Assembly: GCF_900100545.1 (NCBI RefSeq)
Contig: NZ_FNDP01000021.1
Span: 1-48,163 of the forward strand
From: Pseudobutyrivibrio sp. 49
Lineage (GTDB): Bacteria > Bacillota > Clostridia > Lachnospirales > Lachnospiraceae
Reading direction: 5' to 3'
Length of the DNA: 48,163 nt
The position numbers were made by a program, and so were the translations under genes. A model generated the notes under the pieces. The model made no database searches. It was given only the letters and a program-made list of their open reading frames with translations, and had not been told where the DNA came from. This document shows, piece by piece, positions 26,402 through 34,372 of the stretch; within the stretch, counting starts at the first letter, position 1; the number at the start of each line of letters is the position of its first letter.

Positions 26402-26430
26402 TTGATTTAAACCTTGTAATCAGATATAAT
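26402..26430 (+). promoter_or_regulatory. Promoter of the flavoprotein gene
   Basis: TTGATT (26402-26407), 17-bp spacer, perfect TATAAT (26425-26430), 30 bp before the ATG. Confidence 0.75.
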
Positions 26431-26460
26431 TCAGCGTAATTTAGGAGTGGAGGTAAAGTT

Positions 26461-27153
26461 ATGAAAACATTAATAATTAATGGGCAGAATCATCAGGGGT
26501 CGACTTATCATATTGGTAAGGAGTTGGCTGATAAAATTGGTGGCGAAACAAAGGAGTTTTTTCTTCCAAAAGATTTTGGAGAGTTTTGCCTGGGGTGTAC
26601 AAGCTGTTTTACAAAGGGCGAAGATACTTGCCTACATTATGAAAAGCTGAAGCCTATTGTAGATGCTCTTGATGAGGCTGACGTAGTAATACTTACAAGT
26701 CCTGTTTATGTTATGCATTCAACCGGTTCCATGAAAGCGTTCTTGGATCATCTTGGCTATCGCTGGATGGTGCACAGGCCAGAGGAAAAGATGTTTAAAA
26801 AGCAAGGTGTTTGCATAAGTACTGCAGCAGGGGCAGGCATGAAGTCTACCAACAAGGATATGGCAGACAGCCTATTTAATTGGGGAATTGCAAAGATTTA
26901 TAAATATGGAATGGCTGTGGCAGCTACAAGCTGGGAGGACGTTTCTGAAAAGAAAATGGCTAAGATACACAAGGACATGGATAGACTTGCGGCTGATATA
27001 AAAAGCAATAATGGGAACGTGAAGCCAGGAATAAAATTAAAGGCTTGGTTTATGCTATGTCGATTTATACAAAAGAATGGATACAATCCTAAGGACATGG
27101 AGTATTGGAAGCATAAAGGATGGACAGAGGGAAATCGTCCTTGGAAGGCATGA
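26461..27153 (+). CDS. Flavodoxin-fold NAD(P)H-dependent oxidoreductase
   Basis: A 230-residue cytosolic protein of the NADPH-dependent FMN reductase/iron-sulfur flavoprotein group. The N-terminus (MKTLIINGQNHQGST) is the FMN phosphate loop; TSPVYVMHSTGSMKAFLDH is the second flavin-contact block. Four cysteines, C43-x2-C46-x2-C49-x7-C57, match the compact motif that holds a 4Fe-4S cluster in iron-sulfur flavoproteins. The C-terminus carries an extra basic region (GIKLKAWFMLCRFIQKNGYNPKD). GGAGG lies about 8 nt before ATG. It has its own promoter. Electron donor and substrate are unknown. Confidence 0.82.
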   Translation: MKTLIINGQNHQGSTYHIGKELADKIGGETKEFFLPKDFGEFCLGCTSCFTKGEDTCLHYEKLKPIVDALDEADVVILTSPVYVMHSTGSMKAFLDHLGYRWMVHRPEEKMFKKQGVCISTAAGAGMKSTNKDMADSLFNWGIAKIYKYGMAVAATSWEDVSEKKMAKIHKDMDRLAADIKSNNGNVKPGIKLKAWFMLCRFIQKNGYNPKDMEYWKHKGWTEGNRPWKA

Positions 27154-27307
27154 TTTTCAATATAAGCTACTTATAGTCGTATAGTGAAAAACTATAGAGC
27201 AAATTCATATTTGTAGGGGGGAGACTATGCTTCTATCATTTTATATCCAGCTCTGGCAGCATTAATATCATGGCTTATTTGGGGATAATAGAAAGTAGAA
27301 ATTACGG

Positions 27308-28372
27308 ATGATACGAAGAATAAAAAAGATTTTTAAAGTGATAATAATTGCTATCATTTCCTTCATAGCAATTATTCTAGTGGCACATTTCATAGGCAGA
27401 ATAATTAATAACAGAACACCTGAGGGTGGGATAAATGAATCAATGTATGTAGATATTAATGGAACAAAGCAATGGATAAATATCTATGGACAGGATAAGG
27501 ATAATCCAGTTTTACTTTATCTTCACGGCGGTCCAGGTTCATCAACGAGTATTTTTGATTATGTGTTCACAAGAAAATGGAGTGATGTTTACACGGTAGT
27601 CACTTGGGATCAGCGTGGCTGTGGAAAAAGCTACAATACTTCTAAAACAGAAACTATAACAGCAGATATCTTGATGCAGGACGGCAAGGAGATTACTGAG
27701 TTCCTACTTGACTATATGGGTAAAGATAAGATTACTCTTCTAGGACATTCGTGGGGTTCCTTGTATGGTGCCAACTTAGCTCTGGAGTATCCTGAATACT
27801 ATGAAGCATTTATTGGCACAGGACAATTTATCGATCCTAAAGAGAATGAGCAAAGGCTTTACGATGCGGCACAAGAATGGAGCGAGGGCGACGAAGAAGG
27901 GAAGGCAATACTTGCAAAATGGTCTCCTGACAAAGAAGATTCCTTAGAGGCTTTACAGGCAAGAAACGCTACTTTGGAAAGATATGGCTATGGCATGATG
28001 AAAGATGGTTCTGACTATAATCTCTATACCACAGTGATTTTCAATCCAAACTATTCGATAAAGGATTATGTTAGATATCTGACAAATGGTAGTAAGGAGT
28101 TCGAACCGTATTTGGCTTTTTGGGCTAATGATGAAATGTCAAAGCTATCTCTACTTCGTAAATACGAATACAAAGTAGCCTACTACAATATAAATGGAGA
28201 TATGGATTATCAGACCAACTACCAGCTTGCCTGCGAATACTTTGATAATGTGAACGCTCCATATAAAGAAATGTTTGTGATGAAAAATGCAACTCACGGT
28301 CTTTTGGAATCACGTTCAGAAGAATTCTCGGAGATAGTACACACGATAGCTGCGGAGCAGAAAGATGAATAA
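27308..28372 (+). CDS. Membrane-anchored alpha/beta hydrolase (prolyl iminopeptidase-like)
   Basis: A 354-residue protein with a basic N-terminus and one membrane helix (about 9-30), so the catalytic domain should be outside the cell. The oxyanion motif HGGPG (73-77) and nucleophile elbow GHSWGS with S148 are those of the prolyl iminopeptidase/S33 group; WDQRGCGKS (100-108) is also typical. Candidate acid and base are in NGDMDYQ and NATHGLLE near the C-terminus. A secreted-side S33 enzyme would release N-terminal residues from peptides or hydrolyse esters. The stop overlaps the next gene by 8 nt, so the two are coupled. Confidence 0.82.
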   Translation: MIRRIKKIFKVIIIAIISFIAIILVAHFIGRIINNRTPEGGINESMYVDINGTKQWINIYGQDKDNPVLLYLHGGPGSSTSIFDYVFTRKWSDVYTVVTWDQRGCGKSYNTSKTETITADILMQDGKEITEFLLDYMGKDKITLLGHSWGSLYGANLALEYPEYYEAFIGTGQFIDPKENEQRLYDAAQEWSEGDEEGKAILAKWSPDKEDSLEALQARNATLERYGYGMMKDGSDYNLYTTVIFNPNYSIKDYVRYLTNGSKEFEPYLAFWANDEMSKLSLLRKYEYKVAYYNINGDMDYQTNYQLACEYFDNVNAPYKEMFVMKNATHGLLESRSEEFSEIVHTIAAEQKDE

Positions 28373-29159
28373 ACATTTTAAACTGAAAAAAGTGCTTATA
28401 TGTATTGCTGCAGTGCTTGGAGGAGTGCTTGTTCTGGTCACTGTTATTTATATAAACATTAAAAACTTTACAGTTAAGAGAATGCAAAGTGCAGATGGTC
28501 AGGAAGTATATCTAATGGGTACATTCCACACCAATCACTTTGACACCATATCAAATTATTCTTTTGAAGAAATGCTAAATGCAATAGAAAACATAGATCC
28601 TGATGTTATTTTTATCGAGGCAAGAGAAGAAAACTACGAACAGTATGGGGTCGTGGATGGGCCTGTTGATATGTGTATCACATATTGCTATTGCCAGGAT
28701 AATGATATTCCTGTGGAAATGATAGATTACTGGAAAGTAGATAACGATAATTACAAACGAAATACCACCACGGATGATAGGGATGATCATATTCATCAAA
28801 AAATAATTGAGAAACTTAAACTCTATGATAATAAAAAAGTCCTGGTCATATGTGGATTTGGACATTTGTATCCACAGGTGAATCGACTGCTGGCTGAAGG
28901 GATGGTAAAGGAGAAGCTCCCTCATATTTCAAGCTTGTTTAAGAGTGATGACAAGGAATTTAAGTATCCGTCTTCGATAAATGAAGTCTGGGAGCAAAGA
29001 GCATTTTTTTATGCTTACACGTATCCTGAATCAATACAGGAAGATGAAACAATAAACGATGAAGTGAAAGCACAGTGGCCTATTGATGAAAATCATAGTT
29101 TCTATGATTCACAGATTAAATATTGTGATTTGTTTAGCGCAAATCAGCTATACAGGTGA
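28365..29159 (+). CDS. Membrane-anchored TraB/TIKI-like protein
   Basis: A 264-residue protein with one N-terminal helix (about 9-31), overlapping the hydrolase gene by 8 nt. The segment YLMGTFHTNHF (H55, H58), the acid in IFIEARE (E85) and GFGHLYP (H167) resemble the conserved G-x-x-H, Glu and G-x-G-H positions of the TraB/GumN/TIKI fold, a group of metal-dependent peptidase-like proteins. Similarity is by motif only. It probably acts outside the membrane together with the preceding hydrolase, perhaps on peptides. Confidence 0.55.
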   Translation: MNKHFKLKKVLICIAAVLGGVLVLVTVIYINIKNFTVKRMQSADGQEVYLMGTFHTNHFDTISNYSFEEMLNAIENIDPDVIFIEAREENYEQYGVVDGPVDMCITYCYCQDNDIPVEMIDYWKVDNDNYKRNTTTDDRDDHIHQKIIEKLKLYDNKKVLVICGFGHLYPQVNRLLAEGMVKEKLPHISSLFKSDDKEFKYPSSINEVWEQRAFFYAYTYPESIQEDETINDEVKAQWPIDENHSFYDSQIKYCDLFSANQLYR

Positions 29160-29187
29160 GATTAATTAACTTTGGGAGCAGACGAAA

Positions 29188-29643
29188 ATGGTTGATATAA
29201 GAATTGCTACAAAAGATGATATAGATAGTTTGATGAGTATTCGCCTTGAAATGCTTAAGGTCGTGAATAATCTGCTAGAAGATTATGTGTATTCAGATGA
29301 ACTGAAAAATGAGAGTCGCGATTACTTTTTGAATGGAGATCAGATGACGGTTCTTGCCAGTGATGGAGGTGAAGTTATTGGATGTGCATCTATGAGTTTT
29401 ATCAGGATAATGCCTACATTTAATCACCCAACAGGCAAAAGAGCCCATCTTATGAATGTCTACACAAGAGAAGAATATCGCCGACAGGGGATAGCTCAAA
29501 AGATGGTTGAGTTGTTAATTGAGAAAACTTGGGAAAAAGGCGCCACAGAAATCAGTCTTGATGCAACCACATTGGGAAGACCACTCTATAAAAGAATAGG
29601 ATTTACAGATTCAGAAGAATGTATGGTTTTGACAAAACAATAG
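29188..29643 (+). CDS. GNAT N-acetyltransferase
   Basis: A 151-residue GNAT-fold acetyltransferase. The acetyl-CoA pyrophosphate loop is RRQGIA in REEYRRQGIAQKMVELLIE, and the C-terminal YKRIGFTDSEECMVL is the usual final strand. The MSIRLEMLKVVNNL start resembles small stand-alone GNATs of Firmicutes. GGGAG lies about 14 nt before ATG. It is the first of seven intact GNAT genes between 29188 and 37020, all on the plus strand. The acetylated substrate (amine, amino acid or drug) is unknown. Confidence 0.85.
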   Translation: MVDIRIATKDDIDSLMSIRLEMLKVVNNLLEDYVYSDELKNESRDYFLNGDQMTVLASDGGEVIGCASMSFIRIMPTFNHPTGKRAHLMNVYTREEYRRQGIAQKMVELLIEKTWEKGATEISLDATTLGRPLYKRIGFTDSEECMVLTKQ

Positions 29644-29654
29644 GAGAGACATAA

Positions 29655-30200
29655 ATGGAACAGACAATTATTTTGGAAACAGAAAGACTTTTTCTTCGTG
29701 AAATGAATATGGATGACTTTGATGCATTATACAAAGTTCTCGCTGATAGAGACATCATGCAGCATTATCCATATACTTTTGACGAGAAAAGAGTCAGAGA
29801 TTGGATTGAAAGAAATATGAATCGCTATCATAAGGATGGTTTTGGACTGTGGGCTGTATGCTTGAAAGATACCGGAGAGATGATTGGAGATTGCGGATTG
29901 ACACTTCAGAATATTGATGGGGAGATGTTACCTGAGATTGGTTATCACATTCGTGCAGATCATCAGCGCAAAGGCTATGCAAAGGAAGCGGCAGCAGCTG
30001 TCAGGGACTGGGCGTTTGACAACACGAATTACCCAGCACTCTATTCATATTGCAAATACACAAATGTTGGTTCATATAAGACAGCGGAATCAATAGGTAT
30101 GCATTTTGAGAAGGAATACTCAGATCCCGAAAACAAGATTACACATGTATCAGTATTATTTCGCGAGGAGATGGCTTATGCTTTTCAAGAAAAAGATTGA
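29655..30200 (+). CDS. GNAT acetyltransferase, RimJ/RimL type
   Basis: A 181-residue protein starting with ILETERLFLREMNMDDFDALYKVLADRD, the usual N-terminus of RimJ/RimL-like GNATs, with acetyl-CoA loop QRKGYAKEAAAAV and a C-terminal TNVGSYKTAESIGMHFEKEY block. It follows the previous GNAT by 11 nt, with AGGAGAG as RBS, and its 3' end overlaps the next small gene by 23 nt, so a short operon is likely. RimJ/RimL relatives acetylate ribosomal proteins or small amines; the substrate here is unknown. Confidence 0.87.
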   Translation: MEQTIILETERLFLREMNMDDFDALYKVLADRDIMQHYPYTFDEKRVRDWIERNMNRYHKDGFGLWAVCLKDTGEMIGDCGLTLQNIDGEMLPEIGYHIRADHQRKGYAKEAAAAVRDWAFDNTNYPALYSYCKYTNVGSYKTAESIGMHFEKEYSDPENKITHVSVLFREEMAYAFQEKD

Positions 30201-30393
30201 GAAGAAAACCTATGACAAATCATCCAAGAAACCTGTAATAAAAGCTTCTATCTGTAATGGAGAACAGGTGGCAGGCTTCAAAGACATTAACACTGGTGCA
30301 TTTGAAGAAGTGATGCTTATAAAGAATGCTGATGATTTGGCAGTATTCAAAGAAACATATGACATAACTGAAGAAATAGAGAAGATATATTAA
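30178..30393 (+). CDS. Small conserved basic protein (71 residues)
   Basis: A 71-residue product starting MLFKKKIEKKTYDKSSKKP, with central SICNGEQVAGFKDINTGAFEE and a C-terminal acidic helix. I recognise it as a small Lachnospiraceae family sometimes mislabelled aspartate dehydrogenase; no dehydrogenase fold is possible at this size. ATG 30178 is preferred because GAGGAG (30165-30171) sits before it; the frame is open upstream within the GNAT gene. It overlaps the GNAT stop by 23 nt, implying translational coupling. Function unknown. Confidence 0.7.
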   Translation: MLFKKKIEKKTYDKSSKKPVIKASICNGEQVAGFKDINTGAFEEVMLIKNADDLAVFKETYDITEEIEKIY

Positions 30394-30419
30394 AAGGGAT
30401 TATAAACAGGTGATTGAAA

Positions 30420-30821
30420 ATGATTGAGTATAAGCAGACTAAAGAATTTACAGTTGACCAATTGCAGAGATTATTTCTTTCAGTTAATTGGGAATCAGGA
30501 AAATACCCAGAAAAACTAGTTAGAGCAATGCTCAATTCTTCTAGAGTTATATCTGCATGGGATGGAGATAAGTTAATTGGGTTGGTTCGTGCATTAGATG
30601 ATGGAGAGACTGTGGCATTTCTCCACTATCTTTTGGTAGACCCAGCATATCAGGGCTATCACATTGGAGATAATCTAATGAAACAGATTATGAGCTTTTA
30701 TGAGAATCTCTTGTATGTGAAAATCATTCCATCTAATCCTAAAACAATTCCATTCTATGAGAAATATGGATTTAGACAATATGACAACTACTCAGCTATG
30801 GTTCGCAAGAATTTTTCATGA
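30420..30821 (+). CDS. GNAT N-acetyltransferase
   Basis: A 133-residue GNAT. DPAYQGYHIGDNLMKQI contains the acetyl-CoA loop (QGYHIG), and PFYEKYGFRQYDNYSAMVRKNF is the usual C-terminal end. The N-terminal QLFLSVNWESGKYPEKLVRAML-type start resembles a small subfamily of Clostridia GNATs. ATG 30420 is chosen, with AGGTGA upstream; a TTG six nt earlier is also possible. The 50-bp repeat array begins 8 bp after its stop codon. Confidence 0.83.
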   Translation: MIEYKQTKEFTVDQLQRLFLSVNWESGKYPEKLVRAMLNSSRVISAWDGDKLIGLVRALDDGETVAFLHYLLVDPAYQGYHIGDNLMKQIMSFYENLLYVKIIPSNPKTIPFYEKYGFRQYDNYSAMVRKNFS

Positions 30822-30828
30822 AACGATA

Positions 30829-31082
30829 ATTTACGGAATATACACGTTTTATAGCCTTTTTTACCGTAGTCATTTTTGTAGTTAACATTGCTTTTACGGA
30901 AGATTAAGAGTTTATGTCCTTGTTTTCCGTAGGATTTTTTGCATGTTGCAAGGATGTAAGTGATTTGATTCAAAATTACTACGGAAAAACAATTGTTTTA
31001 AGCTAGTTGTTCCGTAAAGAGGTTCAATATACCAAAATTGACTACGGCAAAAATGACATGAGATGTTAAATATTCCGTAAAT
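30829..31082. repeat. Array of four 50-bp palindromic elements (two forward, two inverted)
   Basis: Four units of exactly 50 bp: 30829-30878 (+), 30892-30941 (+), 30971-31020 (-) and 31033-31082 (-), with gaps of 13, 29 and 12 bp. Each begins TTTACGGAA and ends (T)CCGTAGTCA-TTTTG, or a close variant. The middle, about 24 bp, differs between units while its length is constant. Within each unit TACGG and CCGTA are reverse complements about 31 bp apart (three helical turns). The two inner units face each other, so the array is also one large inverted repeat. No known element class comes to mind. Confidence 0.85.
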
Positions 31083-31105
31083 CTAATTTTTAAGGGAGAA
31101 TATCA

Positions 31106-31279
31106 ATGCCAAAAGTTAAGTTTACAATTACAGAAGAGCGCATTTCTGCTGAGGAATATATTGAATTTATAAAGAGAACTGATTTGGGGTCACAGTATCC
31201 GAAGGTACGTTTTGAGGAACGAATCAGGACGCTGGTTAAGAATCATATAGAGTGGACCGAGTGGACCGTTCAATCCTGA
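31106..31279 (+). pseudogene. Truncated GNAT acetyltransferase (N-terminal fragment)
   Basis: A 57-codon ORF with good RBS (AAGGGAG, 8 nt before ATG). Its sequence, with EEYIEFIKRTDLGSQYP and KVRFEERIRTLVKN, matches the N-terminal part of a GNAT subfamily of about 130-140 residues. Homology ends near codon 49, and a short unrelated tail containing a duplicated GTGGACCGA segment runs to TGA. The acetyl-CoA loop and the rest of the fold are absent. The breakpoint abuts the chromate transporter gene, so a deletion or insertion probably joined them. Confidence 0.65.
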
Positions 31280-31309
31280 ATGAACGAAATGCAAAATGGA
31301 GGAATAGTT

Positions 31310-31885
31310 TTGCCTATATTAATAGATTTATTTTTTACTTTTGCCAAGATAGGTATGTTTACCTTTGGTGGAGGTTACGCAATGATTTCTCTTATAGAGA
31401 ATACATGCGTAGAAAACAAAAAATGGATAACACACGACGAGATGATGACGGTTACAGTTATAGCTGAGTCCACACCAGGACCGATAGCAATTAACTGTGC
31501 AACTTATGTAGGATATAAGAAAGGTGAATTTCCGGGAGCAATTGCAGCTACACTTGGTATGGTTTTACCTTCATTCGTAATAATCTATTTGATATCAAAA
31601 TTCCTAAATCATTTTTTAGAGATAACCTGGGTGGCTAATGCATTTAAAGGAATCAAGATAGCAGTTGGTATCCTTATTGTTGATGCTGCAATCAAGATGT
31701 TAAAAAAGATGAAGAAAAAGCCAATGCAAGTAATAATGGTTTGTTTTGCTGTTGTATCAATGATTCTAATAAATGTCTTTGCGCTAAACATTTCATCAAT
31801 GGTGCTAATGCTTGCATCTGCAGTTATCGGAATAGTAGTTTTTTCCATCAATAATAATTTGAGAATGGAGCATATGAAGGAATGA
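31310..31885 (+). CDS. Chromate transporter, N-terminal-type subunit (ChrA half)
   Basis: A 191-residue membrane protein of the CHR family short-chain type, with the diagnostic FGGGYAMISLI and STPGPIAINCATYVGY blocks and about five or six hydrophobic segments. TTG 31310 is chosen because GGAGG (31298-31302) stands 7 nt before it; ATG 31280 directly follows the stop of the GNAT fragment without a clear RBS. Short-chain CHR proteins work as pairs, and the partner starts 4 nt before this stop. The family exports chromate or imports sulfate-like anions; the actual anion here is unknown. Confidence 0.86.
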   Translation: MPILIDLFFTFAKIGMFTFGGGYAMISLIENTCVENKKWITHDEMMTVTVIAESTPGPIAINCATYVGYKKGEFPGAIAATLGMVLPSFVIIYLISKFLNHFLEITWVANAFKGIKIAVGILIVDAAIKMLKKMKKKPMQVIMVCFAVVSMILINVFALNISSMVLMLASAVIGIVVFSINNNLRMEHMKE

Positions 31886-32442
31886 TTTATTTGGATCTTT
31901 TTATAGGCTTCCTAGAAGTTGGGTTGTTCTCATTTGGAGGAGCGTATGCGGTCATACCTCTTATCAGAGATGTTGTTATGGCAAATGGTTGGCTCGATGA
32001 TGAAATGTTAACCTACATGATTGCCATAAGTGAAAGTACTCCTGGGCCGATTATGGTAAATATGGCTACTTATGTGGGTAGCGAAAAAGGAGGATTGCTG
32101 GGAGCCGCTATAGCAACCACAGCAGTTGTTTTACCTGCATTTTTTATCATTCTGATTATTATGGTAATAATGAATAGGTTCCTTCAAAATCAGTATGTTA
32201 AAGCTGCTTTAAGTGGTTTGAAGCCTTGCATTATTGGAATTATTTTAGTGACAGGTGCACTTATGATTTTAAAGAACTGCGGACTATTATTTGATGGTAA
32301 GACAGATATACTTACTATTGGATTAACCTGTGGTATTGCGTTTATATATTTTGGTTCAAGGATAATTATGAAAAAAGCTATTAATCCTATAATGCTGATA
32401 TGGATGTCAGCAGTGGTGGGGATTGTGGCCTATGCTTTGTAG
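31882..32442 (+). CDS. Chromate transporter, partner subunit (ChrA half)
   Basis: A 186-residue CHR-family short-chain protein paralogous to the preceding one, with FGGAYAVIPLI, SESTPGPIMVNMATYVG and similar helix layout. Its ATG overlaps the previous stop (ATGA), a strong sign of translational coupling and equal stoichiometry. Pairs of this kind insert with opposite orientation and together form a full-length ChrA-like transporter. No chromate regulator (ChrB) is visible nearby. Confidence 0.88.
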   Translation: MIYLDLFIGFLEVGLFSFGGAYAVIPLIRDVVMANGWLDDEMLTYMIAISESTPGPIMVNMATYVGSEKGGLLGAAIATTAVVLPAFFIILIIMVIMNRFLQNQYVKAALSGLKPCIIGIILVTGALMILKNCGLLFDGKTDILTIGLTCGIAFIYFGSRIIMKKAINPIMLIWMSAVVGIVAYAL

Positions 32443-32496
32443 CATGTTAATGCATTTGTATGGGAGAAAATGATTGCAACAAGGAGACTTAAATAC

Positions 32497-33333
32497 ATGA
32501 ACAAGCAAATAAGAGAAAACACATTATTATCTTGCTGGATAATATTTGCAATTCTGATATTAGTACATGGATTTGAAGCTATCGTCCTTAGGATGGATGA
32601 AACTATTTTTGGAGAGAATTTCATCAATAAGGTATTTGGAATTCTCGTAGTTTTCCGAGTGGTGCGAAGCCTTAACTGGAAATTGTCTGATATAGGGTTT
32701 GCCAAAACTGGATTTATAAAACACATCGGCATAGGATTACTGATTGCCATTTGCTCGTTTATTATTTCATATGGTGCAGAAATCATTATTCTCAAAAGCC
32801 AGGGGTACGATATCGGATTTGGAATTTTCACTACAGGATTTTCTCTGACGGGGGAAGCTGATGTTCATACTGGAATTGGATTTATCCTGATGTGTGTGTT
32901 CTTCAATATCATAAACGTAGTTATGGAGGAAGGCACATTTAGAGGACTTTTTTATCGTATTTACGGTATTGATCATTCTGTTAAGTTTGCATTACTGTTT
33001 CAGGCATTCTTATTTGGAGTATGGCATATTGTGACACCACTCCATAATTTGATTGATGGTGATATTAACATTGGAGCATTTATTGGACTTAGCGTGGGAT
33101 ATATTATTCTTGCTGGGCTAATGGGTATCAAATGGGGACTGCTTTATCGTATGACTGGAAGTCTTTATGCAGGAATGGCTGACCATTTCTTCAACAATTG
33201 CATTGCTACAAATCTGCTTCATGTAATTACAGAAAGCGGCGTGGATGAAATGATGATTATTCGCGTGGCAATAGCTCAGTTGTTATCATTTACAATTATT
33301 CTGCTGGTATGGAAGAAAAGGGAGAATAGATGA
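32497..33333 (+). CDS. CPBP-family intramembrane metalloprotease
   Basis: A 278-residue polytopic protein with the CPBP signature EEGTFRGLFYRIYG (EExxxR), a His in LFGVWHIVTP and a final HFFNN block. ATG 32497 follows AAGGAG by 10 nt; an in-frame ATG 27 nt earlier has GGGAG at short spacing, so the first nine residues are uncertain. It is unrelated in detail to the CPBP protein at 7697. The stop codon lies within the open frame of the truncated flavodoxin gene that follows. Substrate unknown. Confidence 0.85.
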   Translation: MNKQIRENTLLSCWIIFAILILVHGFEAIVLRMDETIFGENFINKVFGILVVFRVVRSLNWKLSDIGFAKTGFIKHIGIGLLIAICSFIISYGAEIIILKSQGYDIGFGIFTTGFSLTGEADVHTGIGFILMCVFFNIINVVMEEGTFRGLFYRIYGIDHSVKFALLFQAFLFGVWHIVTPLHNLIDGDINIGAFIGLSVGYIILAGLMGIKWGLLYRMTGSLYAGMADHFFNNCIATNLLHVITESGVDEMMIIRVAIAQLLSFTIILLVWKKRENR

Positions 33334-33760
33334 TTACTCATTTGACTTCTGCAGAGGGTGTCGCTCTTGTCACAATACTGCAAAGTGTGTAATGGATGAT
33401 TCTTCGGTAATCGAGAAAATTATGCGTGAATATGATGAGGCAGATATTATAGTGTCTGTTTCACCATCTTACTGGGCAGATGTACCTGGCCAGTTTAAAG
33501 CATTTATTGACAGGTGCACACCTTGGTGCAACACACATGAACCCCATGCTGCAATTAAGCCTGGAAAGAAGGGATATTCGATTGCTTTGAGAACTGGACC
33601 TAATATGCCGGAATGCGAAAGAATCATCAGTACTATTGAACATTTTTATGGTCATCTTGATATAGAGTCCGTTGCTCAAATGGGCCTGACATCGATTGAA
33701 TATAAAGAGGATGTAGAACCTAGAAAAAAAGAGATAATTGATTTTTGTAGTAGGATTTAA
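33331..33760 (+). pseudogene. 5'-truncated flavodoxin-fold oxidoreductase
   Basis: The frame ending at 33760 is typical of NADPH-dependent FMN reductase/iron-sulfur flavoproteins: PSYWADVPGQFKAFIDRCTPW, ALRTGPNMPECER, EHFYGHL. An ATG at 33392 would give 122 residues, but homologous sequence continues upstream of it, including FDFCRGCRSCHNTAKC (C-x2-C-x2-C-x5-C), without any start codon, and runs into the end of the CPBP gene. The first 30-40 residues with the FMN phosphate loop are missing. A deletion that fused the two genes is the simplest reading. A 122-residue product may still be made but should not bind FMN normally. Confidence 0.72.
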
Positions 33761-33902
33761 AAAATTTAGCAACAATACAATAAATGTTTATCGCATGAAT
33801 GTGTAGGATGCTTTATTTTTTACTTAGTTGCGATACTTGGGATTTGATGAGATTTATTTACAAAAAAAACATTGCTAACTTTGGAATGGTAGGGGAAACA
33901 TA

Positions 33903-34361
33903 ATGATTATAGAAGTAATTAATCCAACAGAAAAGCAAAACATAGCTAGGAAAATCTTGGAGGCTCTTACCGATTGGTTTGGAATTGAGGAGAGTAGAGA
34001 AGACTACATTACGCGTAGTGCAGAGTGGACATTTTTAGTAGCTAGAGATGGTAATAATGACGTAGGATTTTTGTGCTTAAAGGAAACAGGAAAAGCTACT
34101 GTGGAAATTGCTGTGATGGGAGTTTTAAAAGAGTATCATAGGAAGGGCATAGGACGTCAGCTTGTTGAAAGAGGTAAAGAGATAGCTAAGGCTAAAGGCT
34201 ATGAATTCATGCAGGTTAAGACTGTAAAAATGGGAGTCTATGAAGATTATGATAAGACAAACCATTTTTATATCAGCTGCGGTTTTAAAGAACTAGAAGT
34301 TTTTCCACTATTGTGGGATGAGTGGAATCCCTGCCAGGTCTATGTGTTGGCTTTGAAGTGA
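33903..34361 (+). CDS. GNAT N-acetyltransferase
   Basis: A 152-residue GNAT. EYHRKGIGRQLVERGKEIAK carries the acetyl-CoA loop; the N-terminal EALTDWFGIEES and C-terminal HFYISCGFKELEVFPLLWDE match a subfamily in which a conserved DWFGIEES segment is typical. TAGGGG lies about 9 nt before ATG. The preceding 142-bp gap carries nested inverted repeats (TTAGCAA / TTGCTAA at 33766 and 33872). The substrate is unknown. Confidence 0.85.
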   Translation: MIIEVINPTEKQNIARKILEALTDWFGIEESREDYITRSAEWTFLVARDGNNDVGFLCLKETGKATVEIAVMGVLKEYHRKGIGRQLVERGKEIAKAKGYEFMQVKTVKMGVYEDYDKTNHFYISCGFKELEVFPLLWDEWNPCQVYVLALK

Positions 34362-34372
34362 GGTGTAGCGTT

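Noticed and set aside
27227-27265. Tiny ORF MLLSFYIQLWQH with a strong RBS
   Set aside because: The AGGGGGGAG is close to the ATG, but 12 residues with no known family are not enough. A hydrophobic 21-residue stretch in another frame over the same DNA lacks a start codon and may be a remnant.
30788-30973. Minus-strand ORF of 61 codons with an internal repeat
   Set aside because: It lies inside the 50-bp array; its internal repeat (YGK-x-G-x-K and IFRK) reflects the tandem DNA units. No RBS is visible.
30829-31082. CRISPR array
   Set aside because: Units alternate in orientation, gaps are 12-29 bp and irregular, and no cas gene is near. The constant length lies in the variable middle of each unit, not in spacers between identical repeats.
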